This document shows, piece after piece, positions 27,401 through 46,098 of a stretch of DNA of 64,000 nucleotides. Source of the stretch: Coturnix japonica (taxonomy: Eukaryota; Chordata; Aves; Galliformes; Phasianidae); contig NC_029516.1 in NCBI RefSeq assembly GCF_001577835.2, forward strand, positions 163,305,212 to 163,369,211, given 5' to 3'. The translations under genes and the position numbers were made by a program. Every line of letters begins with the position of its first letter. The first letter of the stretch is position 1. The notes under the pieces are model-generated. The model saw only the letters and a program-made list of their open reading frames with translations, was not told the DNA's origin and did not search any database.

Positions 27401-30400
27401 ACAGTTTCAGGAGAACACCAGTGTAATTGGAGGGTTGAATCCGCATAATGAAAAGCCTTGATGGTGTCTAAAAATGAATCCAGACTGAACAAGGCTGTAG
27501 AAATAACACAGCAGTAGACAATGCAAAGGGACCTTTTTCACCATAGAATTATTTTATGTGTAGGAGCTGTTTGCCTTGTATTATCTGCTTTGAGAGATTT
27601 CAGTTGCATGAGATTTCATGTTTCTCATTAGTTCCTTAAAAAATAGGTAATTTGCTTATGATTATTCTAGCTGGCTGCCTTCTATTAATACTGCTAGTGT
27701 TTTGCTATAAATATCAATCTCTATTGTTGCTCTTGCATTTTGTTATATGGTACTTCTGTTCTGAACAGTTTGTTGCTTTAAGGGAGGAGGAAAGAGGAAA
27801 TGTTAGGTAAAAGCAGAATAAAAGTTAAAGATGTTAGATATCAACCGAACTTGTGAAACAACATTCCAGTCATCCACTTCAACCTCAGCAAAAGTCTGCT
27901 ACAAAATAAATGCTACAAGATAGCAGACTTTGTTTAGTTGAATTCTCACCATGTGTGGAAATGATTTTGACTGCTGAGTTTAACATATATAAGTTTAAAT
28001 ACACACAACCTTAATAAAATCACTGTCTTTCAAAGGTAAACTAAAATTAAATCACTACAAAAATATTCTAAGTCGGGAGTGATTCTACAGACTTGGATAG
28101 TGTTACCAAAAGACTTGATACTTTCAGAGATTACTGAATATGGTCCAGGTTTTATTTAAGGCCTTTCCTTAAAGCTGCTCCTTAGCTTGAGCCCTAGAAA
28201 TAGGAGTTAGGCCTTTCCAAAGCAAGGGAGCTGGGGAAGAGCTTGTGTGCAAACCTAGCAGTCCATGCAGTTATTTTTTCATTGTTCTGTCATTCTGTGT
28301 GGGTATGACAGATGGACAGATGTTATGTTAGTGAGTTATGCCCTCAATTAATTTTCTGTTTTTCTGAATGATGTCAAATGAAAAATTCCCAGGTACGCCC
28401 ACCAGTGCCGGCCATCCCACCAATGCCAGCCATCCCACCAGTACCAGCCATCCCACCAGCGCCAGCCATCCCACCAGCACCACTGCACATGTCACCGTTC
28501 CTCCTCAGCCCGCTGAAACCAACCAGACAGGATCAACTACAGCTTCATCAGTCACATCATCACAAGTGAATGTTACAGTGACCACTTCTAAGATTTCTGT
28601 CACATCTGTTACAGGTACGTTCACACTTCCACATGTCGGCATGTTGTCCAATTCTATACACTAGTCTCATTTTACAGTAGGTGTAGTAAAGGGAATATAT
28701 TTGCATGCTGAAAAGCAAGAACAAGTTTTTTAGTTGGCCACAATGATGTTTTTCTGTCGCACCACGTACTTAATAAGGCTTCACTTAACCTGAGTGACCT
28801 GAAATATTTAAGAAAATAATACAAATGCAAGTAGCGTGGACTGGCAGCCACCAGCAAGGACATTAATGGTGTTGGGAGAAAGCCTGTTCATTAAAAGTGT
28901 TGGCACTAGGCTTTTGAGTACCACTTCAGTACTTCTTCCATTCCCCCTTCTACAGTATATATGAACACATCTTTACTACTTCCTCTGTCTCATCTGCCCG
29001 ATGGCTTTAAAAGTGTCTGGCTTGGTAGGGAGGCTGAGCTCTGTTTGCCCCATTTGCAGCAATGTAGTTACATTTATTCCTAATGGAGAATGGGTTATGA
29101 CTGTGGATGGTTCATACTTCATGTATAAGTTGTCAGGTACGCTTTGACAATATTCTTGAATACAAAAACAATAACTGTAGAAATCATTCTTTCCTTGCAA
29201 ATAAAACCTTACTGGGTAGGTCAGCAGAACTTTTAGTTGGCCATGTAACTCCCCTTGTGGCAAGTACAAACAGGTGCAAACTGGGTCATCATGTGGCAGA
29301 TGAAACCAGTTTTCACGTAGAAACTAACAGGTTATATCTGAAGTCAATATTTATCTGTGTCAGTATTTGATCTTTGGGGGACACTTGTGTTGGGCTATGG
29401 CTCTGAGCTCAGTCTAGCTGCTTCTAGCTGCAGAATGAGGCTGCATGCCCACGAGACATACACTAGAGCAGCCAGCAACTCATCACCACCAAAAGTACTT
29501 CACTGCTATCACTTAACTGTCCTGGCTGACATGGTGGTTGTTGGACCCTCTGTAGGCTGACCCATGTTCATCTGAGTCAAAGCAGCTTCATTTTAGGCTG
29601 GGTAATTTCAGGCCAAGTAAGTTAAAAAGGAAGATCTGAAAAACATGAGACCTGATGTAAAGGGGCAGCAGATGTGGAAGGAGGAGAGAGCAGGGGAAAA
29701 CAAGGGAAAGAGGAAGGTGGAAAGGAGAAGTGGCGATTGCAGTCCTTCAGAGAGAGCAAGCAGATGGATCAGCTGCTCCCACATCACATTGTGGAACTTT
29801 AAAAAGTGTTTGTGTGCTTGGCTGTTACCTTGCCAGCTGATCTATGTGAAATTTGTCCAGTTGTCTTTAGATGACGTGTGAGTCATCTGGGGAGGGCAGG
29901 ACACAAAAGAGTCCCTTGAAACAAATCCTGTAAAAACTGCCTTTTGTTTTCTTCTTTCAGCCACATCAAAATCTGAGACTGTCGTAGCCAGAGCCTCCAG
30001 ATTTGACGTGGGCAGTTTTGTAGGTGGCATTGTGCTGACACTTTGCGTCCTAGTTATTCTCTACATTGGGTGCAAAACGTACCACTCGAGAAGAGGCATT
30101 CAGTACAGAACCATGTAAGTTTCAGAGGCATTGTCCCTACACAATTTATGTGACTTTCTCAAGGGGATTAAGGAGAATATTATTGTAACGTAAATTTATT
30201 TAAGAGATTTAACTATGATACTGTCTTTCATCCCTCCAGTGTCTCCTCATTATTCTTATGTCTCTCTTCTGTGTGCTTTTTTTTCCTGTGATTTAGTATA
30301 GAATTACTATTTTTAGGAGGCCTTTGTCTGTCAGCTATTTCAAATGAAGTCACTGTGGTTACTACATGTGTTCTTTCTTCATTTTCCGGTTTGTTCAGTT

Positions 30401-31899
30401 TTCCTTCCCTCACCATACCCCTATTACAAGACTTAGCCTCCATCCATGCCAGCTGTGACAGAGTGTCATCATGGATGATGCTTTCTTCTGTACTACAGCT
30501 TTATAAAAGAATTGTCCCACAGCTGGGGTTCCTTTTAGACCTTTGCTCTGCTCTGTGTGATACAAACTGGATTTTTTTCGTGGCTGGTACTTGCTTCAAT
30601 AGCTTGATGCCAGAAGTATTTCTTACATATGCATATGTGCATTCTTTCACCCTAACTTGCTAGCACTGTAAATATTTCTGCCATCTTCTATGCCCTTTGT
30701 GCACTGATTGTTTACAACATTGTTTGTGAGATGTCCACTATATTTGCTAAGCATCTGATTCTTATGATACTTTTTCCTCGTTTGTCTGTTCACTCGTTGC
30801 CCTCACTCCATCCCCCAGCCTATTGTTCCTGAGATTTAGATGACACTTTATTGGAACCCTTTTACCATCTCTTTCATATCACGTCTTACATACCTCCAAG
30901 TCTGAAAAGCCATTTCAAAGCCAGACATGTCATATTCCACTTTCCCAAGTCACAACATTGAAACAATTATTTCTTTTCACAAAAAGCATGCAGCTGGCAA
31001 TAGAGCTGTTATTCACATTCTTAGAGCTCAGTATTTGATTGTTACTAATGTGAACAGGGCAGCTGGTTTATTTCTAACATTTATTTTTTACTGGTATTTT
31101 GTTCCATAAAATTATATGCACTGAATATTCTTCAAGTGCTCTAGAGAAGTTTGTAAAATCAGGTAGAATTCATTTAACAGAATATAGACATCTGCACCTA
31201 AACTAGTTACAGCATTTCTACCACCCTAAAGTACACACTTAAAATCTGCTAGATGAATCAGCCTGCCCACATACGTTTCTATTAAGCCATTGAGGGCAGC
31301 TGAGAGTGTTCCACAGAAAAGGTATCGTTTGGCTCCCACCTACAGTCACTTGTTTGTTTTGTGTACACCAGCGACTCTGAGCCTCCTGTGAGCCACAGCG
31401 TGCTATGGAGTGTAGGTCCTACAGTGCGCTTTCTTTTCTTGGTTTTCTTTTCAAGATCCTTTAGAAGTTTTCTGTGCGCTTCAGACAACATACAGACAAC
31501 GCAAGTGGAAAATCACACTTTCAAACATTTTCATATTGACTTCAAGAACTTATTTGCCATTTATACCCAGCTTTACTCAGTTTTATTCCAAGCTTGCCTC
31601 CTTGTCCCAGGCTTAGTTTAAGCACTGTGAATTCTTAAAACTAGGTTGCTGTTCTTATCCAGTATCATCCATCATTTGAAGCAGCTTCTTTTAACTGAGG
31701 TGATGTCCTCAGGCTCAGAGAGGCCTGCAGTGCCTGGACTAACATGTACTTGGCTCTTCTCAGCAAGATGGCTTTTGTTGACAGAGTAACCCTCTTGGCA
31801 GCAGTTAGGTGGCAGTTTATTGTACTGACTGATGATCGTATTGCAGAACAGTAATTACTGTGTTTCTATTACAGTGATGAACATGATGCCATCATTTAA
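18044..31899 (+). CDS. TMEM123: TMEM123 (porimin), mucin-like single-pass membrane protein, six coding exons
   Basis: Coding exons are 18044-18113, 22231-22302, 24364-24417, 28393-28614, 29961-30114 and 31875-31899. All junctions are GT/AG and in phase, giving 198 aa (human is about 208). Residues 1-23 form a signal peptide. Residues 24-139 are a Ser/Thr/Pro-rich ectodomain with several N-X-S/T sites, including a fourfold His-Pro-Thr repeat. Residues about 159-177 are a hydrophobic membrane segment. A short basic cytoplasmic tail ends in IDEHDAII, which is the ending I know from mammalian TMEM123 and the strongest identifier. In mammals it is a heavily glycosylated surface protein (porimin) linked to oncotic cell death and surface trafficking. 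It converges on BIRC2, as in the human locus. The start at 18044 was chosen because it opens directly into the signal peptide; an in-frame ATG also lies at 17903. Confidence 0.93.
28401..28474 (+). repeat. 18-bp coding minisatellite in TMEM123 exon 4
   Basis: About four tandem units of GCC(A/G)GCCATCCCACCA(A/G)-type sequence encode His-Pro-Thr-Ser/Asn-Ala/Thr-Ser. Frame is kept because the unit is 18 bases. Confidence 0.85.
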
Positions 31900-33900
31900 A
31901 GAGACTTCAGGGAGGATGGTGGTGGAAACCCATCCTGTCCCAGCTGTTTTAGCTTGCTTCTGGAAAACATTCTTCTCATGATTGCAGTCTCTCAGGCTGT
32001 TTGTAGGTGTGATCTGCAAAATTATGAGACTCTCCTGCATGTCCTGATTTTTACTTTTTATTTTGCATTAGTTTTGATGAGAACAAAAGGAAGTTGGCAC
32101 TTTCTTTGAGAGATTATTTCCTTTTTCCAATATTTGTAACCAAATTTAAAGAAACCACATGTTAAGTTGTTTGAAGCTGGACACACAAGCTTCTACAGTA
32201 GGTAACTGCTAAACAGTAGACACATCATTAGGATTCTAAGTTAAGTTCAACTCTTTCTTGTCCCCATAAATCCAGCACATGCCATAATGGGCACTGTAGG
32301 TTAAATAGGACAGGCTACCTTTGAGACCAGCTGGAATTTCTTGCAAGTAAAGTTTTTTTTTTTCAAATGTTTTGTATTAAATTGTATTTATTTTGAAGTT
32401 TGATGTGAACTTCAATTTAGAAACATGTGGGATTGAACACTTCAGTTAATTATTAGGGTAATAAAGGGGCAAGTTTTGCTAACGGTATAGATGAGAAGTA
32501 CTGTGAAGTTCAGTCATTAGCTCACCAGTGACTCGTAGAGACCTGCCTTTGTAGGCTACATGATGAAACTAGCTGCAGGAACCATGGACAGACCAGAGGT
32601 ATCCATCCACAACCCCTTATTCTAAATTGGTACTTATAAAATGAAAGCATAAAAATAAAACAGGCTAAGCACCCCATAGCTGCTATTGGATTGTATATCC
32701 TAGTGTTCTGCTGAAGATAAAGTCAGAATTTTCCTCTCACAGATATGAAAATTATTGCTGAAGTTATGTTTTCGATTGAATGTGGACATCACTTTGTTTG
32801 TGTTTTTTTGTTTTTATTGTGAGGAAGCTGCATGCAACGTTTTGCAGCACTTGGTAAGCATTGAAAGTTACACGGAGAAGTTGAAAATCTATAGGATATC
32901 ATTTTAGAAGAATATAATCTGGATTTTTGTGTTTTTTTCCTAGACGAAATTCTTCATAGGGCAACAGGGACTCCCTTAGAAACCTCCATTAAGGTCCAAG
33001 TGTACCATTCCTGTGCAGGATGGTCGATGCTGATTCCATATCACTGGTGCATTTACACTGAAGTAAACTTACTGCCCTCAGCAGATGATGGGCACGTGAT
33101 TTACACTGGTGTAGGGAAGAGCAGAATGAGAACCAGGAAACGCTTCTCTGTAGCACCAAGGAATTGCTTTGAGGGCTTGTTGAGGCCCCGTTTGTTACCT
33201 GTCACTGGAGATCGGGGTCGGTGTGGTGGCACTTCCCCATCAGGCAGCGCACAGAAGGGAGGTGGTGACACCTGGAAGGGGCTGCTCACAGGCCTGTCAA
33301 TGGTAGAACATCAGAGGTAGCAGAGCTACAGCTCTGGCACAGATGTATTGTTTTGTTTATTCCTACACGTGTGCTTTCCTACAGTATTACAACGCACATG
33401 TGAATCTTATTTTCCTTTTTCATACAGAGTAGTAAAGCTTCGTCTGAGGCACAAATAAGTCCAACAAATCATGACCTTAAGAAACACCAGCCATACACTT
33501 GAGATAGGGTTTGTATCCCTGTTCTGTATTGTACTGAGACTGAAATAGGGAGGAGCAGTAACCTGAAGTTTTCCAGTTTTGTTTCATCATGTGTGTGATT
33601 ATTTCTTTTTTTCTTAATTAATTGCCTTGTTTGGTGAATTTTTATTTCTTTTTAACTTGATGATTGTTCCATAGCATTGCAATTCTTTACCTTTGTAGAA
33701 ATTAAGGGAATTCAGTGCAACCCCATTCCTGGGATTGCCTCACCTCTGTTGTGCAGATGAATAAAGGAAGTTAAATCTTTGGAGTTAATGTGTCAACTTC
33801 AATTGGACTTTTATTTTATGGGATTCTCTTATAAATTCTTCCATCACTCCTACCATCATTCCTACAGTCACAACAATGGAATAAAAGTGTTCACTCTATA
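31900..33900 (+). other. TMEM123: TMEM123 3' UTR with two candidate poly(A) signals
   Basis: After the stop codon at 31897-31899 no further coding exon was found. AATAAA hexamers at 33760-33765 and 33880-33885 are each followed by GT/T-rich sequence, so either could end the transcript and give a 3' UTR of about 1.9-2.0 kb. The span also includes an old repeat-like stretch near 33040-33130. Confidence 0.5.
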
Positions 33901-34633
33901 CTTTCAATGATTGAATACCAGAACTGTGACACTTTTGCCCAGCTCAACCATGTACCATACTTACATTTGGGGGTCATATTTTAGTTGCTAGGCTTTATTT
34001 ATATGGTAAAGATTATTCAATGCCATTTATAATCTGAGCACCCACCAAGGACACTGTAGAGGTTTGGTTTTAAGAGTGCAGGTGCCTGAGCAATGCTGTT
34101 CATGTTCCTCCCTTTCTATTAGGAATCCCTCTGGTGACATGTCACAGAACTGCACTTATGGTGTTACACTTAAAGACCATCACCAGCCGTCAGCTGGTTC
34201 CACTCTCACACCACCCAGACATTCATTTTTAATTACTGAAATTCACATTTTATACTTCCATATTAAAAATTATTTTGCTTACTCCCTAATGCAGTCTTGG
34301 GGAGTCATCCTCTGACTGCAGAACAGAGCCGCTTCAAGGCTCACTACGCAACAGTTGCCACAACACAGTATTAAAAGCAGATGAAAGCTGTAATTCCACC
34401 TGGTCCTCCTCTTCTGATGTCCTGTGAGGGTGGGCTGGAAGACTGCAAAAACTAAGTCTTGAGAAGGTCTCACTACCATGTTACTAAACAACCGCTGATA
34501 GTCACGAGAAGCAGCAATATAAAGATCTTTTCTAGTCTGTGCTAATGTTGTTCCTTGGTATCTCATGCATGGCCATCCCATTTCAGCAGATGAGAGCAGT
34601 GCTCCATTACAATGCCTGTTGTCCATCTATATC

Positions 34634-35000
34634 ATAGGATCATAGAACAGTTTGTGTTGGAGTGGACCTTAAAGATCACCCAGTTCCAACCCTTGCTATG
34701 GGCTGGTTGCCCCCCACCAGCTTAGGCTGCCCAGGGCCTATCCAACCTGGCTTTGGGCACCTCCAGGAACGGAGCATCCTCAGCTCTCTGGGCAGCTGTG
34801 CCAGGGCCTCACTGCCCTCTGAGTAAAGAATTCCTACCTAACACCAAACTGAAACCTCCCTCATTTTAGTTTTAAGCTATTCCCTCCTGTCCTGTCACTA
34901 TCAGACTGCATAAAAAGCCTCCCTCCTCCTTGTAAGTTCCCCTCAAGTACCACAAGGGCACAGTGAGGTCTCCCTGCAGAGCACAAACTGCAGGTCAGCA
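34634..35000 (-). mobile_element. CR1 LINE fragment
   Basis: Inverted CR1 from the 3' tip (aggatcatagaacagtttgtg) through the 3' UTR (cctccaggaacggagcatcc, gtaaagaattcctacctaac). It lies downstream of the TMEM123 poly(A) signals. Confidence 0.8.
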
Positions 35001-35839
35001 GAGCTGTGCAGGAAGTGGGGCTGGAAGGACTTTGGTCTGATGGTGGGAAGACCTGCACAACAGCTGTGGGACCTGCACTGCACTGCACTGCAAAAATGAC
35101 AACTCTTGAGCTTTCCCAGTAAAAGCTCTGGAAAAACGCTTTCAAAGAAGGAGATGAGTGCAGAATGAAGTAGGTTCACAAGTAAGAGGTGACTCATCCT
35201 CTCCATACGCTACTGAACACTGTGCAGATTGCCTTCTCTATGCTTTAACATTTTCCTAGGGTTCTGTTTACAAAGTGCTACGGACTAATTTTACACAGCT
35301 TTCTCAGAATAGCGCTCAGAGCGTAACTGCGCAGCTGCACAGAATTACCCATCAGGGCAACCACAGCCATCAGAGCAGGGAGGGGCAGAGCTGTAACCTA
35401 TATCCGCCTTCCTGCCAAAACTGGGTCAAGAAGTTTTACCCAGTGCTTTCTAAATTAAGTTCTTCCACTTCTCAGAATGGTGCCAAGTGCTACTGTGAGA
35501 TGCCCGGGACTCAAAGCACACAGCAGGCTGGGCCCACATAGCAGGGCCTGAGATACCCTCAGGCGTCACAAATGCTATTCACACCTGTGTGGAGCACCTG
35601 AATCACTTGTTGCTAAAGCCCTGTATATGCTGGCATCTGAACTGTACGTGGCTACTGGTGACTGAAAAACACTGACCCCATATAGGTCTAAAGAAAAACA
35701 CATTGCTTGCTCCTTTTTTTGCCCTATTATCTTCTCCAGCTCCCTGTTCAAAAAGCAGGGCTCCCACACCAGCACTGTGTTAGCCTGGCTCCTGCTCCCC
35801 ATGCGGACTCCACCTTCATCAATAGAAAGTACTGTCTGG

Positions 35840-36065
35840 CTGTACTATTGCTGATGCAGGCCAGGATGCCATTGGCCTTCTTGGCCACCTGGGCACACTG
35901 CTGGCTCACGTTCACCGAGCATCAACCAACTGCCAGATCCTTCGCCTCCACAGTCTTCCAGCCACTCTACCCTTAAGCCTGTAGCGTTACCTTGGGTTGT
36001 TGTGGCCAAAGCGCAGGACCCAACACTTTGTCTTTTCAACTTCATCCCACGGGTCCATCCTGCCT
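35840..36065 (-). mobile_element. CR1 ORF2 fragment
   Basis: Inverted ORF2-derived text (gccattggccttcttggccacctgggcacactgctggctcac) matching the CR1 reverse-transcriptase C-terminal coding region. No 3' tip is attached, so this is an internal remnant. Confidence 0.65.
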
Positions 36066-36589
36066 CCAGGTGCCCCCAGAAGGATGTGGCTGCAGTTTTG
36101 CTAGAAATACAACATACAGTTCAGTCCACGCAGGGACCCAGCAGACAGATTTCCCTAGATGGCAGGTGGAGAGTCAGGAGACACAGAGGTTTCCTTGAAA
36201 GACTCTGACAAAGGCGCTTTTGTTAATCTACAGTTCAGATGGACAAGACCACAGAACTGAAAGAAGCCCAAACTCCTGAGTTGAGTGAGTGCAGCCAACA
36301 GAGCAAAGCCAACAATGGGAACAGAATAAACGAGCACTCATTTGCTAAGTAAAAATATTTTAATTCATTCTTCATATAAACTGTTATTAATATACATTAC
36401 ACAAATATCTATTAATATACATTACACAAATATCTCAACACAATCAAAACTTAAAGTCTTGCTTTTCCTTCAACAATCAGCCTATTTTCTCCCCCTGTCT
36501 ACAAGGAGCCAAAACAGAACAAGAACAGTAGCTGAAATTCACTATCAAAGAACATCCCTCTGAACTGTTTCCTCACATCCTGCACTGGC

Positions 36590-37166
36590 TTTACATGGGA
36601 AGACTTTGGAGGCAGAGGGACCTTACAGGGATGGCCTCTGGGAGAAGAGACCACAGGCTGACAGACTGAGCCAGTTCCAGCAGGGACTCACTGCTGGCCA
36701 AAAGCAATTCAATGAGCAATGCTGGTTACATGTGAAAGCAGATGTAAAAAAGCATAAATACCTCTAGACAACTGCAGCTGGAGAAAAATGAGTGAAAACA
36801 GCCCTGCAGCCACCAATGTCAATGCAGGAGGAGGGCAAGAGCAGCTCCTGGCACCAGAGCAGACTGCCCTAACCATGGTGGAGCAGGCGCTGTCCCCCTG
36901 TAGTCCACAGAGGACCATGAGAGAGCAGATATCCAACCTACAGCTCACAGAGGACGCCCTGCCAGCAGGTGGACAATGTTCTAGTTCTCACTCTTCCACA
37001 GTTACTATCAATAAATTAAATTCACCCTCGTCCCACCAAGTCTATTTTACCTACATCAGGAATTCTTGAGCCATCCCCCACTCATTATCTTGACCCACGG
37101 AATTTTCTATCCCACCTTCTCGCCCCACCTCGCTAAGGAATGAGAGGGCAAGATAAGCCCACCACA
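36590..37166 (+). mobile_element. LTR fossil, avian ERVL-type
   Basis: The text follows the familiar order of a long avian ERVL-type LTR: GAGCCAGTTCCAGC block, tandem degenerate GGAGCAG units, AATAAATTAAATT poly(A) region, then TTATCTTGACCCACG and a terminal CCACCACA. It is a degraded solo fragment with many breaks. It lies between the convergent 3' ends of TMEM123 and BIRC2. Family assignment is from memory. Confidence 0.6.
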
Positions 37167-37469
37167 TATCCATAAGGAAGAAACGCATGACAAAGAGTTC
37201 TGCAAAGCTCCATTTTAGAAACCTGCCCAGAGGGGTTCTGTGTTATTAAAGGAAACATTATCTTAGCACTGAGTTAGTGTTATAAATAGAAATTGTCTTT
37301 GGCAAGCAAGACCCAAAATATTCATTATGTTGATATGCTCCACTGTTACACAACTGTGTTAGGCAGCAGATTCATCATCTTCTGCAACACATTTCTCCCA
37401 TCCTGAAGACATTGCTGGTTGGAGCATAAAATGTTTCTGTCATCTGTCTTGTTTTGCAAGTTCCCCTCC

Positions 37470-44061
<6,592 letters not shown>

Positions 44062-45903
44062 AATGAACTGTCGTTGGAAAAAAATGGGACAAGTCTTCCT
44101 CTGGGAGGTAGTTGTGTGCACTAAAGGCAATTCTGAGTAACCCCTGCCTGTACAAATTAAGAACCTGGAAATGACATATTTAGGTGTAACTTTGAATGCA
44201 TGTACAAATAGAATCAGTTGTGACTATCAGGCTTTTTTTGCCTGGTTCTCCTACTTGTATCTGCACAACTACTTGCAGTGCAAAAGCTGATCCATCCCAC
44301 TGACATGTACAGGTATGTCAAAGAGGACTTTCCCTTGTGCTACACAGTCACGCTGTTCACCTTCCTTGTGCTGTGCATCTGGGAGAGCAGTATCGATCAC
44401 TCAGGCAGGAGGGTTGGGGCCCTGAGGGGAAAGCCTCAAATGGGTTTATCAAAATCCTTTTGTTAATAAAGAAACTAAAAGCGTGGGTGGAAGACACATA
44501 GTATTTCCCAGTTTAAAATAGCGCCAAGTGATTTAAAACTTGTTTCACCCCAGGGAGCTGATCAACTACATAAACACAAGATTTCAGTTCACAAATCTCA
44601 TTAGGAATCTCCTGAACTCACATCACTGAATTGATCTACTCTATTTGCTACTACTGAACTGCCGGAAATACCCGACACGTGAATATTGCTCTAAGAACTG
44701 CTAAGACTCTGGAAGTCAGTTTATAGTCAACTTCATGTATATTAAGCTCAGCTATGAGATGTAATAAAACCTATATGCTGCCTCTGACAAGGCTGAGCTG
44801 TCTTAACTAATGAGCCTGGAACAGCCCCAGGCTCTCCTATCTATAACAGCACAGAATGAACAGAGTGTTTCAGTTTTAACCTGGCGCCTTAGTTACAAGT
44901 ACACAGTTATCACCCTTAACATAAATAAATTGCTTTGCGTTGGGACATAATAACACTTTACAGTGATAAATTAAGGCTTTTCTGTATGCCATGTTCATAA
45001 AGCAAACAGAACCCTGGGGTGAAAGAAGAAAACAGCCTTAGTTTCTTTATTTGTGCACAGAACTACCTCCCAGAGTCCAGACTTCAGTCCCGTTTGAGGT
45101 GCCTACACCTCCATGCTGGTACCGACTGCTCACAAGGAAAAACTGGAAACGCTTATAATTTCAATCAATGCTTTTGTGCAGAACGAAACCTGTGAAAGAA
45201 AAAGAGAGGAGCGTTTCAAAACACATGACGTGCAACAGCGAGATAAGCAGAAGCTACAAACAGAAGCACTAAAACTGCAGAGCAAGCTTCTCTAAAGCGC
45301 CAGCTCGTTCCCTGCAGGAAATGCGCTGTGGCACAGGAGGGCCCTTACCCAGTTCTCCCTTACCCAGCCACATGCAGAAGCGCCCTATCTAAGCACAGCA
45401 GTGTGTGCAGACGGATGGAGCCGCTGCACAACTGCAGGAACATCGCGTACTGAGGAAGGTACGGCCGCTTAGACGGCCTTAAGCCCGCACAACCCCCAGC
45501 AAAAGGGATTCAGTTTCATTACACCGCCAAATTAAAACCACCAGAATCCCTCGTTCCGTGAAATCCAACGAGCCCTGCAGGCAGGCGTCACACCGGGACA
45601 TCGGCTCACGCTGACACAGCCCCGGGAAACCCCTCCGTCCTGACTGCGGCCACCGCTCACCGCCAAACTAACGCAACACCGAGCAGCCAGGCCGAGCACC
45701 GGCCCCTCCCCTGCAGCAGCCACGGCCCGACAAGCATCGCCACGGAACTCGGCCGTTCTCCGGCCTAAGGAAAGCGACTCCAGGGGGAAAAGCAGCGGAG
45801 CCCACAGCCGCCCTACGCTCCAGCCGCCCCCCCTCGCTCGCCCCCAGGCCCGGGCTTCCCCGCCACCCTCAGCCCGACCCCGCCGCTTCAGCCCCGGACT
45901 CAC

Positions 45904-45932
45904 CGCGTTCCCCCGCGGGCTCCGCTGGCTGC
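45904..45932 (-). other. BIRC2: Candidate BIRC2 non-coding first exon
   Basis: A strong donor (GCG|GTGAGT read on the minus strand) lies with its last exon base at 45904. A TATA-like box about 25-30 bases upstream would place initiation near 45930, making a short untranslated exon. It would splice over a long first intron to the exon carrying the start codon. This is inferred from sequence signals only. Confidence 0.4.
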
Positions 45933-45953
45933 TCCGTGCCGGCCCGGCCGTGC

Positions 45954-45964
45954 TCTATATGCGC
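45954..45964 (-). promoter_or_regulatory. TATA-like box of BIRC2
   Basis: Read on the minus strand the sequence is GCATATAGAGC, about 25-30 bases before the presumed initiation site and 50 bases before the first splice donor. It is an isolated AT-rich word inside a very GC-rich island, so it stands out. Confidence 0.45.
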
Positions 45965-45984
45965 TGAGGGGCGGCCCCCGGCCC

Positions 45985-45994
45985 GGGGAACTCC
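45985..45994. promoter_or_regulatory. NF-kappa-B site match, proximal
   Basis: GGGGAACTCC fits the kappa-B consensus GGGRNWYYCC exactly and sits just upstream of the TATA-like box. Avian cIAP (ch-IAP1/ITA) is known to be induced by v-Rel/NF-kappa-B, so a proximal site is expected biology. Use of this site is inference. Confidence 0.5.
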
Positions 45995-46098
45995 GACGGG
46001 AGCGTCAGGGCCGGGAAGCGGCCGGAAAGCCCCAGCCTAAAGCTGCGCATGTGCCCAATGACGGGAGGGCGGCGCCTCCTTTCCGGCTGGTCCCGGAC

